A stretch of DNA of 39,862 bases from Chloroflexota bacterium (GTDB lineage: Bacteria; Chloroflexota; Anaerolineae; UBA4142), in contig JACRBM010000080.1 in NCBI GenBank assembly GCA_016219275.1, positions 1 to 39,862 on the forward strand, written 5' to 3'. The position numbers and the translations under genes are program-made. The notes below the pieces were generated by a model that was not told the origin of the DNA, made no database searches, and saw nothing but the letters and a program-made list of their open reading frames with translations. Position 1 is the stretch's first letter; each line of letters opens with the position of its first letter. Below, piece by piece: positions 13,640 through 23,038 of this stretch.

Positions 13640-15364
13640 ATGAGCGCGCCGCCTTTTCTCGATCAGTCCGGCAATGTGTGGATGACCGATTTTCCCGAGC
13701 CGTTGACCACACCTGAAGCGATCTCGACGCGCGACGCGATGGAGGAATTGCGCCGGCGCTACGCCGAGTTGGCGACCTTGTACGCCACTGGCGCGCGGCT
13801 CAACGCGATTGTGGAATGGCACCACATCACTCACGCGATTGTGGACGCCGCCATTCATCTCGGCAAGGCGGACGGCGCAACGCTGTTGTTGGTGGACGAG
13901 TCCACCAACGAGTTGCACATCGCCGCCGCGCGCGATTTGCCGGATTCGGTCGTCGCGCGCACGCGCATCAAATTCGGCGAGGGCGTCGTCGGCTGGGTCG
14001 CCGAAAAACGACAACCTTTGTTGTTGCTCGGTGCTTTGAACGCGGACGAGTATCCGCACGCACATCCCAAACCCAATGCCATCGGCTCTTCGATTTGCGT
14101 GCCGTTGCTCATCGCGCCTTCGCTCACGACGCTGGGTGTGCTGTGTCTCAGCCGACGCGTCAGTTCGCCTTGGTTCACGCACGCCGAAATGCGCGTCGTC
14201 GAGGCGCTCAGTCATCAAGCCAGCGTGGCGTTGCAAAACGCGCGCACGCATCGCCGTTTGCAACGCCGCGCGTTACAAATGGAAAACCTGGTCGAGATCA
14301 GCGCGAGTTTGATCGCGACGCTCGAGGTTGATTCGGTTCTCCATTCGATTATTGACAAAGCAGTCGAGTTATTGCATTGTGAAGCCGGCTCGCTGTTATT
14401 GGTAGACCCGGAAACCGGTGGACTCGTTTTCAAGGTCGCGACCGGTCCCGCCGGCAGTCAACTCATTGGCACCAAACTACCGCCCGGCGCGGGGATTGTC
14501 GGCACGGTGATGCGCGAGGGCAAACCGCTCATCGTCAACGACGCCAAGTCCGATCCGCGCCATTATGGCGATGTGGACGAGAGCACTCAGCGCATCACCC
14601 AAAGTCTACTCTGCGTGCCGCTCAAAAATCAATCTACCACCCTGGGTGTAATCGAGATCATGAACAAACTCGACGGCACCCCGTTCGGCGAGGACGACAG
14701 CGAATTGCTCGTCGCCTTTGCGATCCAGGGCACCATCGCGTTGGAGAACGCGCGGCTGTATTCCGAGTTGCGCCGCTCGTTCACCGACATCGTCCGCATC
14801 ATCGCGAATGCCGTTGAAGCGCGCGACCCGTACACCGCGGGGCACACGAGCCGCGTCACCGACATCGCGTTGGAGACGGCGCGCGAACTGGGATGGTCGC
14901 GCGAACAACTCGATACGCTCGAAGGCGGCGCGCTATTGCACGACATTGGCAAAATCGGCATTCGCGACATCGTTCTCCGCAAACCCAGCGGACTGACCGA
15001 CGACGAGTACGCCGAGATGAAACAACATCCCATTGTCGGCGCGCAAATGCTCGAAGGCGTCGCCGCGTTGCGACTGATGTTGCCGTACGTGTTGTATCAT
15101 CAAGAGCGCTACGACGGCAAAGGGTATCCGTTCGGACTCGCCGGCAAAGAGATTCCGCTTGAGGGACGTTTGCTCGCTGTCGTGGACACGTTCGATGCGA
15201 TGACCTCGGATCGCCCGTACCGCAAGGGCTTGTCCGTCGAAACGGCGGTCGCGGAAATTCTCCGCAATCGCGGCACCCAGTTCGATCCCGATGTAGTTGA
15301 CGCGTTGTTGCGCGTGCATGCCAAAGGCAAATTATATCCTGCGATCATGGAAAAAGAATTGTGA
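13640..15364 (+). CDS. GAF-GAF-HD-GYP phosphodiesterase
   Basis: A 574-residue protein with two GAF sensor domains (about 60-205 and 220-375) and a C-terminal HD-GYP domain (about 385-560), the type that hydrolyses cyclic di-GMP. LLHDIGKIG near residue 430 and DGKGYPFGL near 490 are present. The usual HHE motif reads HQE (YHQERYDGKGYP, about 486), so one conserved His is Gln; activity may be altered. I start at the ATG at 13640 (MSAPPFLDQS), 17 bp after the preceding stop. It overlaps the next gene by four bases (GTGA), so the three genes 12201-16404 form an operon. Together with a dead GGDEF partner it suggests cyclic di-GMP breakdown without local synthesis. Confidence 0.9.
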   Translation: MSAPPFLDQSGNVWMTDFPEPLTTPEAISTRDAMEELRRRYAELATLYATGARLNAIVEWHHITHAIVDAAIHLGKADGATLLLVDESTNELHIAAARDLPDSVVARTRIKFGEGVVGWVAEKRQPLLLLGALNADEYPHAHPKPNAIGSSICVPLLIAPSLTTLGVLCLSRRVSSPWFTHAEMRVVEALSHQASVALQNARTHRRLQRRALQMENLVEISASLIATLEVDSVLHSIIDKAVELLHCEAGSLLLVDPETGGLVFKVATGPAGSQLIGTKLPPGAGIVGTVMREGKPLIVNDAKSDPRHYGDVDESTQRITQSLLCVPLKNQSTTLGVIEIMNKLDGTPFGEDDSELLVAFAIQGTIALENARLYSELRRSFTDIVRIIANAVEARDPYTAGHTSRVTDIALETARELGWSREQLDTLEGGALLHDIGKIGIRDIVLRKPSGLTDDEYAEMKQHPIVGAQMLEGVAALRLMLPYVLYHQERYDGKGYPFGLAGKEIPLEGRLLAVVDTFDAMTSDRPYRKGLSVETAVAEILRNRGTQFDPDVVDALLRVHAKGKLYPAIMEKEL

Positions 15365-16404
15365 GTAGCCAAGCCACCGCTTTACCGCTAGATTCCGTGC
15401 CCCCGGTCATTCATCCGTGGGAAGACTTGGAAACTATTTTGCGCCACGCAAAAAAAGCGTACGCGAATGGCGACAAGGTGCGCGCGTCCGCGTTGTACGC
15501 GCGCGTGATCGAGTTAAACCCGAACGATGTGCGCGGCTGGGTGGGCTATGCCTCCGCCACGCCGAACGCCGACGAAGCGATCGTCAGTTGGGGTTATACG
15601 CTCGCGCTCGCGCCGGACAACAAAGAAGCGCGCACGGAACTGGACGCGCTTGTCGAAGAGAAAATCAAGAACTCGATGCTCGCGCAAATCGAAAACCCTT
15701 CGCTCGCGGCGTCGTTCGTCGCGCTGGGGCGCGCGCTCGCCGAAGCCGGTCAACGCGCGTGGGCGTATCGTCTGCTCGTACGCGCCACGCAATTGGATAG
15801 TGCGAACGAACACGCCTGGGTCTGGCGCGGCGGCGTGACCGAGGATTTGAACGAGACGATCAGTTGTTTGAATCAGGCGCTCAAACAAAATCCGCAGAGT
15901 GTGCGCGCGCTTGCCGGTTTGCGCTGGGCGCAAACGCGCCAGTCCGCCGCGCCGGCATCGCGCACGGCGGTGGAACGCGCGACGCAATGGGTCGAAGACG
16001 CGCAACGCGCGTTACACGAAGGGGATACTGAACGCGCCTACGAACTGCTCAAGAACGCGACGGAGCTGGATCCGCACAATATGCTCGCGTGGTTTTGGCG
16101 CGGGAGTGTCGCGCTGGATGTGGACGAGGCGCTCGCGTGTATGGAGCAGGCGCTCAACCTCGATCCCAAGAGCGAAGCCGCCAAAGACGCCGTGTGGTGG
16201 CTCCGCATTCGCAAATTACGCGAACGCGCGCGCGCCCAAGCACGCGTGTTCGCGACCTCGGCATCCGCATCGTTCCCGCGCGTTGCCAAGCCCGCGCCTC
16301 TCCCCGCCGAACCGGCACGCTTACACATCCAAATGTGGATGCTGGTCGGCATCGCGACCGTATTGTTGGCGTTAATCGTGGCGGTGATCGTTCTCACGCG
16401 GTGA
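15361..16404 (+). CDS. TPR-repeat protein with C-terminal membrane anchor
   Basis: A 347-residue protein starting at a GTG inside the stop codon of the HD-GYP gene. It contains tetratricopeptide-like repeats (AYANGDKVRASALYARVIELNP near 33-54, ALHEGDTERAYELLKNATELDP near 217-238, and a further repeat just after) and ends with one membrane segment, WMLVGIATVLLALIVAVIVL, and only two residues beyond it. The repeats therefore most likely face the cytoplasm, tail-anchored. It probably serves as a protein-protein adaptor for the two upstream GAF signalling proteins; that is inferred from the operon only. Confidence 0.8.
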   Translation: MSSQATALPLDSVPPVIHPWEDLETILRHAKKAYANGDKVRASALYARVIELNPNDVRGWVGYASATPNADEAIVSWGYTLALAPDNKEARTELDALVEEKIKNSMLAQIENPSLAASFVALGRALAEAGQRAWAYRLLVRATQLDSANEHAWVWRGGVTEDLNETISCLNQALKQNPQSVRALAGLRWAQTRQSAAPASRTAVERATQWVEDAQRALHEGDTERAYELLKNATELDPHNMLAWFWRGSVALDVDEALACMEQALNLDPKSEAAKDAVWWLRIRKLRERARAQARVFATSASASFPRVAKPAPLPAEPARLHIQMWMLVGIATVLLALIVAVIVLTR

Positions 16405-16436
16405 GATCGGAGCGCACAACCGGCGCGATGTGTTGA

Positions 16437-16481
16437 AAACCAAGACCTGGAAGGTTTTGCAAACCTTCCAGGTCTTGGTTT
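16437..16481. terminator. 21-bp perfect palindrome between convergent genes
   Basis: Arms 16437-16457 and 16461-16481 are exact complements with a three-base loop (TGC). The arm contains CCAAGACCTGGAAGG. It ends inside the stop codon of the aconitase gene and lies 33 bp after the TPR gene. It can act as a two-way transcript end and resembles dispersed palindromes rather than a simple terminator. Confidence 0.8.
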
Positions 16482-19194
16482 ACGCCTTCATCAAATTCCG
16501 CAGAACCGTTTGCAGAATGCCGCCGTTCTTGTAGTACTCGACCTCGACCGGCGTATCGAGCCGCGCGATCACGTTGAACGCGACCGTCGTCCCATCTTCG
16601 CGTTTCGCTTCAACGCGCAACTCTTGGCGCGACTTGATATTGTCGCTGATACCCAGGACGCTGATAACCTCGCGCCCAGTGAGATTGTATGTTGCCGCGC
16701 TTTCCCCAGGTTTGAACTGCATAGGCAGCACACCCATGCCGATCAAGTTGCCGCGATGAATCCGTTCGAACGATTCCGCGATGGCTGCCTTGATGCCGAG
16801 CAATGCCACTCCCTTCGCCGCCCAATCGCGCGACGACCCTGTGCCGTACTCTTTGCCCGCGATCACGACGAGCGGAACATTCTCGGCGATGTACTTCATC
16901 GCCGCGTCGTACATCGGTATCTTGGCTCCATCGGGGAAATGCAATGTGTTGCCGCCCTCTTCGCCGCCCAGCAAAAGATTTTTGAGCCGAATGTTCGCGA
17001 ACGTCCCGCGCATCATCACCTCGTGATTGCCACGCCGCGTGCCGTACTGGTTGAAATCTTCCGGCGTCACGCCATGCTCGATGAGGTACTTGCCCGCCGG
17101 TGAATTCTTGGCGATGCCGCCCGCCGGCGAAATGTGATCGGTCGTGATGCTGTCGCCGAAAATGCCGAGCACACGCGCGTTGCGAATTTCGCTCAAGGGT
17201 TTAAGGTCCGGTTTCAAATCGGCAAAGAACGGCGGATTCTGAATGTAGGTCGAATTCGAATTCCACTCGTACGCATCGCCACCGCTCACCGGAATCGCGT
17301 TCCACATCGGATTGCCGTCGAACACGTTCGCGTATGTCTTGGTGAACATCGTCGAATCCACCGATGAAGCAATCGTGTCCGCGATTTCTTTTTGCGAGGG
17401 CCAAATATCGCGCAAGAAAACTGGCTTGCTGTCCTTACCTGCGCCGAGCGGTTCAGTTTCGAGATTGATGTCGGTCGTGCCCGCGAGCGCGTACGCGACG
17501 ACGAGCGGCGGCGACGCGAGAAAATTCGCTTTGATCTGCGCGTGCACGCGACCTTCAAAATTGCGATTGCCGGAAATCACTGCCGCCGCGACAAGATTGT
17601 TCTCGTTGATCGCTTTCGAAACCGGGTCGGGCAAGGGACCCGAATTACCGATACAAACTGTGCAGCCGTACCCGGTCGTGTAAAATCCCAGCTTTTGCAA
17701 GAACGGCGTGAGACCGGCTTTGTCGAGATATTCGGTCACGACCTTGGAACCGGGCGCGAGCGATGTTTTGACGTGCGGCTTGACGGTCAAGCCGGCTTCG
17801 ACCGCTTTTTTCGCGAGCAAGCCCGCGCCGATCATCACCGATGGGTTGCTTGTGTTCGTGCAAGACGTGATGCCAGCCAGCACAACCGCGCCGTGAGAAA
17901 TTTCGGATTTTCGGTTTTCTATTTTCGATTGCGCATCCCAGGTCACTGGCACGGTCTTGCCTGCCTCAGTATCCGACAAACCGTACCCGCGTTCTTTGAC
18001 CGGCGCGGTCAACGATTTACGCAACGCGGTTTTCAAATCGCGCAACGCGACGCGATCTTGCGGACGTTTCGGTCCGGCGAGACTCGGCTCGACCTCTGCG
18101 AGATTGAGTTCGAGCGTATCGGTGAACACGGGATCGGGCGTCGCGTCGGTACGATACAAGCCCTGCTCTTTCGCGTATCGTTCGAGCAAGTCCGCTGATT
18201 TCGCGCGACCGGTCGCGCGCAAGTACCGAATCGTTTCGGCATCCGTCTGGAAAAAGCCCATCGTCGCGCCATAATCGGGCGCCATGTTCGCAATCGTCGC
18301 GCGATCGGGCAACGAAATGTTCGACAAGCCCGTGCCGTAAAATTCGACGAACTTGTCCACGACGCCTTTTTTGCGAAGCATCTGCGTCACGGTCAATGTG
18401 AGATCGGTCGCGGTCACACCATCGCGCAGCGCGCCGTGCAGTTTGAACCCGACGACCTGCGGTGTGACCATGTAGTACGGCTGACCCAGCATCACCGCTT
18501 CGGCTTCGATACCGCCGACGCCCCAACCCAGGACGCCGAGACCGTTGATCATCGTCGTGTGCGAATCGGTGCCGACGACGGTATCGGGATACACCACGCC
18601 CTCACGCGTGAGCACACCTTGCGCGAGATATTCGAGGTTGACCTGGTGGATGATGCCGGTCGCCGGCGGGACGACGCGCAGATTCTCGAACGCTTGTGAA
18701 CCCCAACGCAAAAATTCGTACCGCTCGCGATTGCGCTCGAATTCGAGTTGCGCATTTTTCTGCAACGCGTCCCCGTTGCCAAAATAATCTACTAGCACCG
18801 AGTGATCAATCACTAAATCCACCGGGACGAGCGGATTGATTTTCTTCGCATCCCCGCCGAGCCGCTTGACCGCGTCGCGCATCGCGGCAAGGTCAACGAC
18901 GCACGGCACGCCGGTGAAATCTTGCATGATGACGCGCGCCGGCATAAACGGCAGTTCGCCGAGTGTGGGATTTTTTGCGTCCCAGTGCGCGAGCCGGGTC
19001 ACATCGTCTTGGGTAACTAGAAAACCATCGCACGTTCGCAAAACGTCTTCGAGCAGAATGCGAATTGAAAATGGCAAGCGCGCCAGGTTGCTGACGATAC
19101 CGGCTTTTTCCAGCCGGTCAAGCCGGTACAAGACGAGTCCGGTATCGAATGTCGCACGCGCGCCAAACGGATCGGTCAAGCGTTGACTAGTCAT
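16480..19194 (-). CDS. acnA: Aconitate hydratase (AcnA/IRP type)
   Basis: The 904-residue enzyme converts citrate to isocitrate in the tricarboxylic acid cycle, using a [4Fe-4S] cluster. Cluster ligands are visible in SCTNTSNPS (near residue 446) and [14 protein letters not shown] (near 510). Other family signatures are [28 protein letters not shown] and SRDWAAKG in the C-terminal swivel domain. Length is typical of AcnA. The ATG at 19194 has GGAGA just upstream. Odd feature: residues around 420-433 read [14 protein letters not shown], encoded by seven-base repeats (17895-17935), inserted just ahead of the first cluster cysteine. Families without the insert have a short loop there, so the insertion is probably tolerated. 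The gene is convergent with the TPR gene. Confidence 0.97.
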   Translation of the reverse strand: MTSQRLTDPFGARATFDTGLVLYRLDRLEKAGIVSNLARLPFSIRILLEDVLRTCDGFLVTQDDVTRLAHWDAKNPTLGELPFMPARVIMQDFTGVPCVVDLAAMRDAVKRLGGDAKKINPLVPVDLVIDHSVLVDYFGNGDALQKNAQLEFERNRERYEFLRWGSQAFENLRVVPPATGIIHQVNLEYLAQGVLTREGVVYPDTVVGTDSHTTMINGLGVLGWGVGGIEAEAVMLGQPYYMVTPQVVGFKLHGALRDGVTATDLTLTVTQMLRKKGVVDKFVEFYGTGLSNISLPDRATIANMAPDYGATMGFFQTDAETIRYLRATGRAKSADLLERYAKEQGLYRTDATPDPVFTDTLELNLAEVEPSLAGPKRPQDRVALRDLKTALRKSLTAPVKERGYGLSDTEAGKTVPVTWDAQSKIENRKSEISHGAVVLAGITSCTNTSNPSVMIGAGLLAKKAVEAGLTVKPHVKTSLAPGSKVVTEYLDKAGLTPFLQKLGFYTTGYGCTVCIGNSGPLPDPVSKAINENNLVAAAVISGNRNFEGRVHAQIKANFLASPPLVVAYALAGTTDINLETEPLGAGKDSKPVFLRDIWPSQKEIADTIASSVDSTMFTKTYANVFDGNPMWNAIPVSGGDAYEWNSNSTYIQNPPFFADLKPDLKPLSEIRNARVLGIFGDSITTDHISPAGGIAKNSPAGKYLIEHGVTPEDFNQYGTRRGNHEVMMRGTFANIRLKNLLLGGEEGGNTLHFPDGAKIPMYDAAMKYIAENVPLVVIAGKEYGTGSSRDWAAKGVALLGIKAAIAESFERIHRGNLIGMGVLPMQFKPGESAATYNLTGREVISVLGISDNIKSRQELRVEAKREDGTTVAFNVIARLDTPVEVEYYKNGGILQTVLRNLMKA
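17895..17935 (-). repeat. Heptamer repeat translated within acnA
   Basis: On the minus strand the seven-base words AATCGAA, AATAGAA, AACCGAA and AATCCGA follow each other and encode SKIENRKSE in frame. The same style of repeat is intergenic at 21273-21338 and 27812-27925. Confidence 0.75.
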
Positions 19195-19204
19195 TCTCCA
19201 TCTC

Positions 19205-19335
19205 CCAATCGTTTAGATGTTGGAATTTGGAAATTGGAAGTGGATAATTGGAAATTGGTAACTGGAGACCGCTCCAGTCTCCGAATTCCATCATCCAATT
19301 TCCAACCTCCACCTTCCAATTTCCAAAACATTATA
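19205..19335. repeat. Heptamer tract between acnA and the lipoprotein gene
   Basis: Words such as TTGGAAT, TTGGAAA, TTGGAAG and TTGGTAA run rightwards. After a centre at GGAGACCGCTCCAGTCTCC they are followed by the complementary type (CCAATTT, CCAACCT, CCACCTT, CCAATTT). The whole makes an imperfect inverted repeat about 130 bp long. No gene is supported here. Confidence 0.7.
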
Positions 19336-19381
19336 CTCTGATTTTTTTGCGCGGCAAGAGCAAGACGCCCTTGCCCGGCAC

Positions 19382-19410
19382 TTGTCCATCGCCCACAAAT
19401 TTGGTAGAAT
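19382..19410 (+). promoter_or_regulatory. Promoter of the dioxygenase-like lipoprotein gene
   Basis: TTGTCC (19382-19387), 17 bp, TAGAAT (19405-19410). The predicted 5' leader is about 45 nt and carries GAGGT before the ATG at 19464. Confidence 0.6.
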
Positions 19411-19463
19411 CTGCTCTCCCGATGCTCCGCGCAAATCATTGCGGGATAGACGAGGTAATCACA

Positions 19464-20216
19464 ATGAAAAATAGATATACCAATCTGGCGCGACACATTC
19501 TATCGCGCGCAATTTTGTTTTCCGTACTCACGCTCCTGCTTGCGGCGTGCGCCGGACAACCGACGAGCGCACCCGCGCCACAAGCGACGGCGATTGTGCA
19601 ACCGACGAGCGTACCGGCACCACAGGCGACCGCGACCACGCGACCGACAAACGCGCCGTCCACTGCCGCGCCAGCGGCAACGCAACCCGCGCCGACCCAG
19701 TCCTCCGCGGCGCGCGACGTTGTGCCAACCCCGGTGTGTCGCGGCACACTCGAAGCCACACCGGCGCAGACCGAAGGTCCGTACTACAAACAGAATCCGC
19801 CCGAACGCGCGACGCTCACCGAACCTGGGACGACCGGCACAAAAATCCTGGTCATCGGGTACGTGCTTTCGACGGATTGCAAACCGATCGCGCGCGCGCG
19901 CGTGGACTTTTGGCAAGCGGATGACAAGGGCGAGTACGACAATTCGGGGTACAAATATCGCGGCTATCAATTGACAGACAACGCGGGACAGTATCGTCTC
20001 GAAACCGTGTTGCCCGGCTTGTATCCTGGTCGCACGCGGCACATTCACGTCAAGGTGCAAGCGCCGAACCAACCCGTGATCACCACGCAAATCTATTTCC
20101 CGAACGAAGCCGGCAATGCGCGCGACTCGATCTACAATCCCAAACTTCTCGTCGCGATGCAAGACACAAGCGTGGGCAAGGTGGCGACGTTCAACTTTGT
20201 GGTGAATGTGAAGTAG
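19464..20216 (+). CDS. Secreted lipoprotein with intradiol dioxygenase-like domain
   Basis: A 250-residue exported lipoprotein: basic N-terminus, hydrophobic stretch and a lipobox, LLAACAGQ, with Cys29. A Pro/Ala/Thr-rich linker (about 32-90) leads to a domain of the intradiol ring-cleavage dioxygenase fold. TEGPYY (Tyr107/108), the SGYKYRGYQ tyrosines and RTRHIHVKV (His193, His195) are in the places of the two Tyr and two His that bind non-haem Fe(III) in catechol dioxygenases. Outside-facing members of this family are often of unknown substrate, so activity on aromatic rings is a family-based guess. The start at 19464 is preferred over 19248 because signal peptide and promoter fit. No aromatic degradation genes are nearby. 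Confidence 0.85.
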   Translation: MKNRYTNLARHILSRAILFSVLTLLLAACAGQPTSAPAPQATAIVQPTSVPAPQATATTRPTNAPSTAAPAATQPAPTQSSAARDVVPTPVCRGTLEATPAQTEGPYYKQNPPERATLTEPGTTGTKILVIGYVLSTDCKPIARARVDFWQADDKGEYDNSGYKYRGYQLTDNAGQYRLETVLPGLYPGRTRHIHVKVQAPNQPVITTQIYFPNEAGNARDSIYNPKLLVAMQDTSVGKVATFNFVVNVK

Positions 20217-20402
20217 AATTCCTGGGGCGCGCAACCGAAAACGCAAGTAACTCAGCCACGCTGTATTTCAACCACAGAGATCACAAAGGTCACACAGTTC
20301 TGGCTTATTATTCCCTCTTTGCTCTCTGTGCGCTATGCGTCTATAGTAGGTTTGAGTTACGAGCGAAACCAGCAGAAAGCTGGGTACGCGCTGTCATACG
20401 TT
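20217..20402. other. Intergenic stretch left of the MITE
   Basis: No gene is supported. About 20270-20335 holds CACAGAGATCACAAAGG and later CTCTCTGTGCGC, a partly inverted pattern typical of dispersed repeats. The final nine bases (20394-20402) are the left copy of a target-site duplication. Confidence 0.4.
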
Positions 20403-20530
20403 GGGTGGGCGTCAAGTTTTTGGGTGGTGAAGAAACCTTGCGAAGGTTGAACGGCAATCCTATTTGATTTGTCGTCGAAATCTTCGCAAGGTTGAGTGTT
20501 CCAAAATTTTGACGCACACCCTCATACGTT
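20394..20530. mobile_element. 119-bp MITE-like element with 9-bp target duplication
   Basis: The element spans 20403-20521. Its ends are GGGTGGGCGTCAA and TTGACGCACACCC, inverted repeats matching at 12 of 13 positions. A second internal inverted repeat, AACCTTGCGAAG (20434-20445) with CTTCGCAAGGTT (20482-20493), makes it foldable. It is flanked by the exact direct repeat TCATACGTT (20394-20402 and 20522-20530), as left by a transposase. It has no coding capacity, so it would be mobilised by a transposase elsewhere. Confidence 0.8.
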
Positions 20531-20537
20531 TCGCCTC

Positions 20538-20566
20538 TTGCGCGTTCTCCCCGCGTCGTGTAGAAT
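20538..20566 (+). promoter_or_regulatory. Promoter of the exonuclease gene
   Basis: TTGCGC (20538-20543), 17 bp, TAGAAT (20561-20566), then 9 nt to the ATG at 20576. It begins 8 bp after the right target duplication of the MITE. Confidence 0.5.
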
Positions 20567-20575
20567 ACCGGCATC

Positions 20576-21274
20576 ATGTCCGACATCTTTTACGACCTCG
20601 AAACGAAAGAGCTGCTCGACACGAGCAATCCCGACCAGGACGCGGCGATTCGGGTGTTGCGTCTTTCGGTCGGCGCGACATGGTGCGCGTGCCACGACGC
20701 GCAATTTTTTCGTACCACCGCGCCGCTCACCGAGCATTTGCTCGCGCACACGCGCATCGTCGGTTTCAACATTCTGCGCTTTGACAACACCGTGCTCGCG
20801 TGGTCGCCCGAACGTCCCGTCCACGAAAAGATTGATCCCGTCTCCGGCAAACGCATCATCGAAAAACCATTGCCCGATGCGCCGGAAGATTTGAAAAAAC
20901 TACTCGACTCGCGCAGTTTCGATTTGCAAGCCGATCTCGAAAATCGGCTGGGACATCGCGTCTCGCTCGCCGCGCTCGCCGAGGCGACGCTCGGCAAAGA
21001 AAAGAGCGCGACCGCCGCGCAAGCCGTCGTGTGGAATCGCTTTGCCGCGATCCTGCGCGACAAGTGGTCGCTCGCGCTGCTCGATGTTGGCGATCAAGAG
21101 GGCGCGCAACGCGTTAACGAACTGGGTCGGTGGTTCCAAGAACGGCTCGAAGAGTACTGCCTGCAAGACGCGTTGCTCGTGAAAAAACTTTTCGAGTACG
21201 CCATCGCGAACAAACGCGTCGCGTTCATTGACTTTGAGGGCGAACGACGCGCGGTCAAAGTACAATGGAAATAA
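20576..21274 (+). CDS. Predicted DEDD-family 3'-5' exonuclease
   Basis: A 232-residue protein of the RNase H-like DEDD exonuclease superfamily. The ExoI motif is seen as FYDLETKE (Asp7, Glu9), ExoII as GFNILRFDN (Asn65, Asp70), and ExoIII-like YCLQDALL (Tyr194, Asp198), which would place it with the DEDDy type. LGHRVSLAALAEATLG resembles the RNase D region between motifs. It has no helicase or polymerase domain, so it is likely a stand-alone nuclease acting on single-stranded nucleic acid. Substrate unknown. The start ATG lies 9 nt after the -10 box and has no Shine-Dalgarno sequence, so the mRNA is probably leaderless. Confidence 0.75.
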   Translation: MSDIFYDLETKELLDTSNPDQDAAIRVLRLSVGATWCACHDAQFFRTTAPLTEHLLAHTRIVGFNILRFDNTVLAWSPERPVHEKIDPVSGKRIIEKPLPDAPEDLKKLLDSRSFDLQADLENRLGHRVSLAALAEATLGKEKSATAAQAVVWNRFAAILRDKWSLALLDVGDQEGAQRVNELGRWFQERLEEYCLQDALLVKKLFEYAIANKRVAFIDFEGERRAVKVQWK

Positions 21275-21338
21275 TTTTGGATTTTGGATTTTGGATTGCG
21301 CGGTCAATCCGAAATCGAAAATCGAAAATAACAAGCAC
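21273..21338. repeat. Heptamer tract before the formate-THF ligase gene
   Basis: GGATTTT occurs in tandem, then a short centre, then CGAAAAT in tandem. The tract fills the gap between the exonuclease stop and the fhs start. Confidence 0.7.
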
Positions 21339-21352
21339 GTCGAAAGCAAACT

Positions 21353-23035
21353 GTGATTCCATCTACTTTTCCTGAACCGAAACCGATCGGCGACATCGCG
21401 CGCGCAATGGGTTTGTCGGACGAAGAGCTTTTTCCGTATGGCAAATTCAAAGCGAAAATTTCGCTCGATGCGCTCACCCGCTTCGCCGATCAACCGAACG
21501 GCAAGTACGTCGTCGTCACTTCGATGACGCCGACGCCGCTGGGCGAAGGCAAAACGACGACAACCGTCGGTCTCGCGATGGCGTTGAATCGCGTGGGACA
21601 GCGCGCAGCAGTATGTATGCGTCAGCCGTCGCTCGGACCAGTGTTCGGCGTCAAAGGCGGCGGCACCGGCGGCGGTCACGCGCGCGTTCTGCCGATTGAC
21701 GACATCAACTTGCATCTCACCGGCGACACACACGCGGTCGCGATGGCGCACAACCTGCTCGCGTCATTCCTCGACAATCATTTATATCAAGGCAACGCGT
21801 TCGATATTGATCCATTCTCGATCACTTGGCCGCGCGTGCTCGATATGAACGATCGCGCACTGCGCCACGTCGCGATCGGTCTGGGCGGACGCGAGGGTGG
21901 TGTACCGCGCGAAACGAACTTTGATCTGGCGGTGTCGAGCGAAGTGATGGCGACGCTCGCGCTGGCGGCTTCCCGCATTGATTTACGCGCGCGCCTGGGT
22001 CGCATCGTCGTCGGCATGACACGTGCCGGGAAACCGGTGACCGCCGATGATCTGCAATGCGCCGGCGCGATGGCGGCATTGTTGCGCGACGCGATCCAGC
22101 CCAACCTCCTACAAACCATCGAACACACACCGGCGTTGATTCACACCGGACCGTTTGGCAGTATCGCACATGGCAACAACTCGGTGCTCGCCGATCACAT
22201 CGCGTTGAAACTGAGCGATTACGTCATCACGGAATCGGGTCTGGGTTCGGAACTGGGCATGGAAAAATTTTTCGACATCAAGTGCCGTTATTCCGGCTTG
22301 ACGCCAAACGCCGTCGTCCTGGTTGCGACGACGCGCGCGCTCAAGATGCACGGCGGCGCGGGCACGGTCGTCGCCGGGAAACCTCTGCCCGATGAATTAA
22401 CCAAGGAAAATTTGCCGGCGCTCGAACGCGGTTGCGCCAATCTGATCAAGCACATCGAGAACGCGTTGTGGTTCGGCGTGCCGGTCGTCGTCGCGGTGAA
22501 TCGGTTCGAGCATGACACCGAACGCGAAATCGCGATGGTCGAAAAAATCGCGCGCGAGTCCGGCGCGGAAGGCGCGTTCGTGTCGGATGCGTACTCGCGC
22601 GGCGGCGCGGGCGCGATCTCGCTCGCCGAGGCGGTCGTGCATGCGTGCAAAAAACAAGCGCAGTTCAAATATCTGTACGCGCTCGAATTGCCGATCAAGG
22701 AAAAAATCGAACGTATCGTAGATCGGATGTACGGCGGAGAGGGTGTCGAGTATACGCCGATAGCAGAACAAAAAATTAAACAGTACACCGAACTAGGTTT
22801 GGGTACACTGCCGATTTGCTTGGCAAAGACGCACCTCTCGCTTTCGCACGACGAAAAACTCAAAGGTCGTCCGCGTCGGTTCCGCATCCCGGTGCGCGAC
22901 GTTCGCATCGCGGCGGGCGCGGGTTATCTTGTCGCGATGGGCGGCGATGTGCGCACGATGCCGGCATTGCCGCGCGTTCCGGCTGGAACTCACATAGACG
23001 TGGACGAACATGGCAACATCAGCGGAATGCACTAG
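21353..23035 (+). CDS. fhs: Formate-tetrahydrofolate ligase
   Basis: The 560-residue enzyme makes 10-formyl-tetrahydrofolate from formate, THF and ATP in one-carbon metabolism. It acts in purine synthesis and, in acetogens, in the Wood-Ljungdahl pathway; no other pathway gene is in the window. The ATP-binding loop PTPLGEGKTTT lies at residues 60-70 and the family signature FGVKGGGTGGGHARVLP near 99-115 is clear. Length is as usual for the family. The start is a GTG at 21353 with no strong Shine-Dalgarno sequence; the next Met is well inside the conserved region, so this start is likely. Two small membrane-protein genes follow in the same direction. Confidence 0.97.
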   Translation: MIPSTFPEPKPIGDIARAMGLSDEELFPYGKFKAKISLDALTRFADQPNGKYVVVTSMTPTPLGEGKTTTTVGLAMALNRVGQRAAVCMRQPSLGPVFGVKGGGTGGGHARVLPIDDINLHLTGDTHAVAMAHNLLASFLDNHLYQGNAFDIDPFSITWPRVLDMNDRALRHVAIGLGGREGGVPRETNFDLAVSSEVMATLALAASRIDLRARLGRIVVGMTRAGKPVTADDLQCAGAMAALLRDAIQPNLLQTIEHTPALIHTGPFGSIAHGNNSVLADHIALKLSDYVITESGLGSELGMEKFFDIKCRYSGLTPNAVVLVATTRALKMHGGAGTVVAGKPLPDELTKENLPALERGCANLIKHIENALWFGVPVVVAVNRFEHDTEREIAMVEKIARESGAEGAFVSDAYSRGGAGAISLAEAVVHACKKQAQFKYLYALELPIKEKIERIVDRMYGGEGVEYTPIAEQKIKQYTELGLGTLPICLAKTHLSLSHDEKLKGRPRRFRIPVRDVRIAAGAGYLVAMGGDVRTMPALPRVPAGTHIDVDEHGNISGMH

Positions 23036-23038
23036 CCG

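Noticed and set aside
17392-18198. Long plus-strand frame within aconitase
   Set aside because: It is a high-GC antisense frame with arginine-rich, unstructured sequence, opposite a clearly conserved gene.
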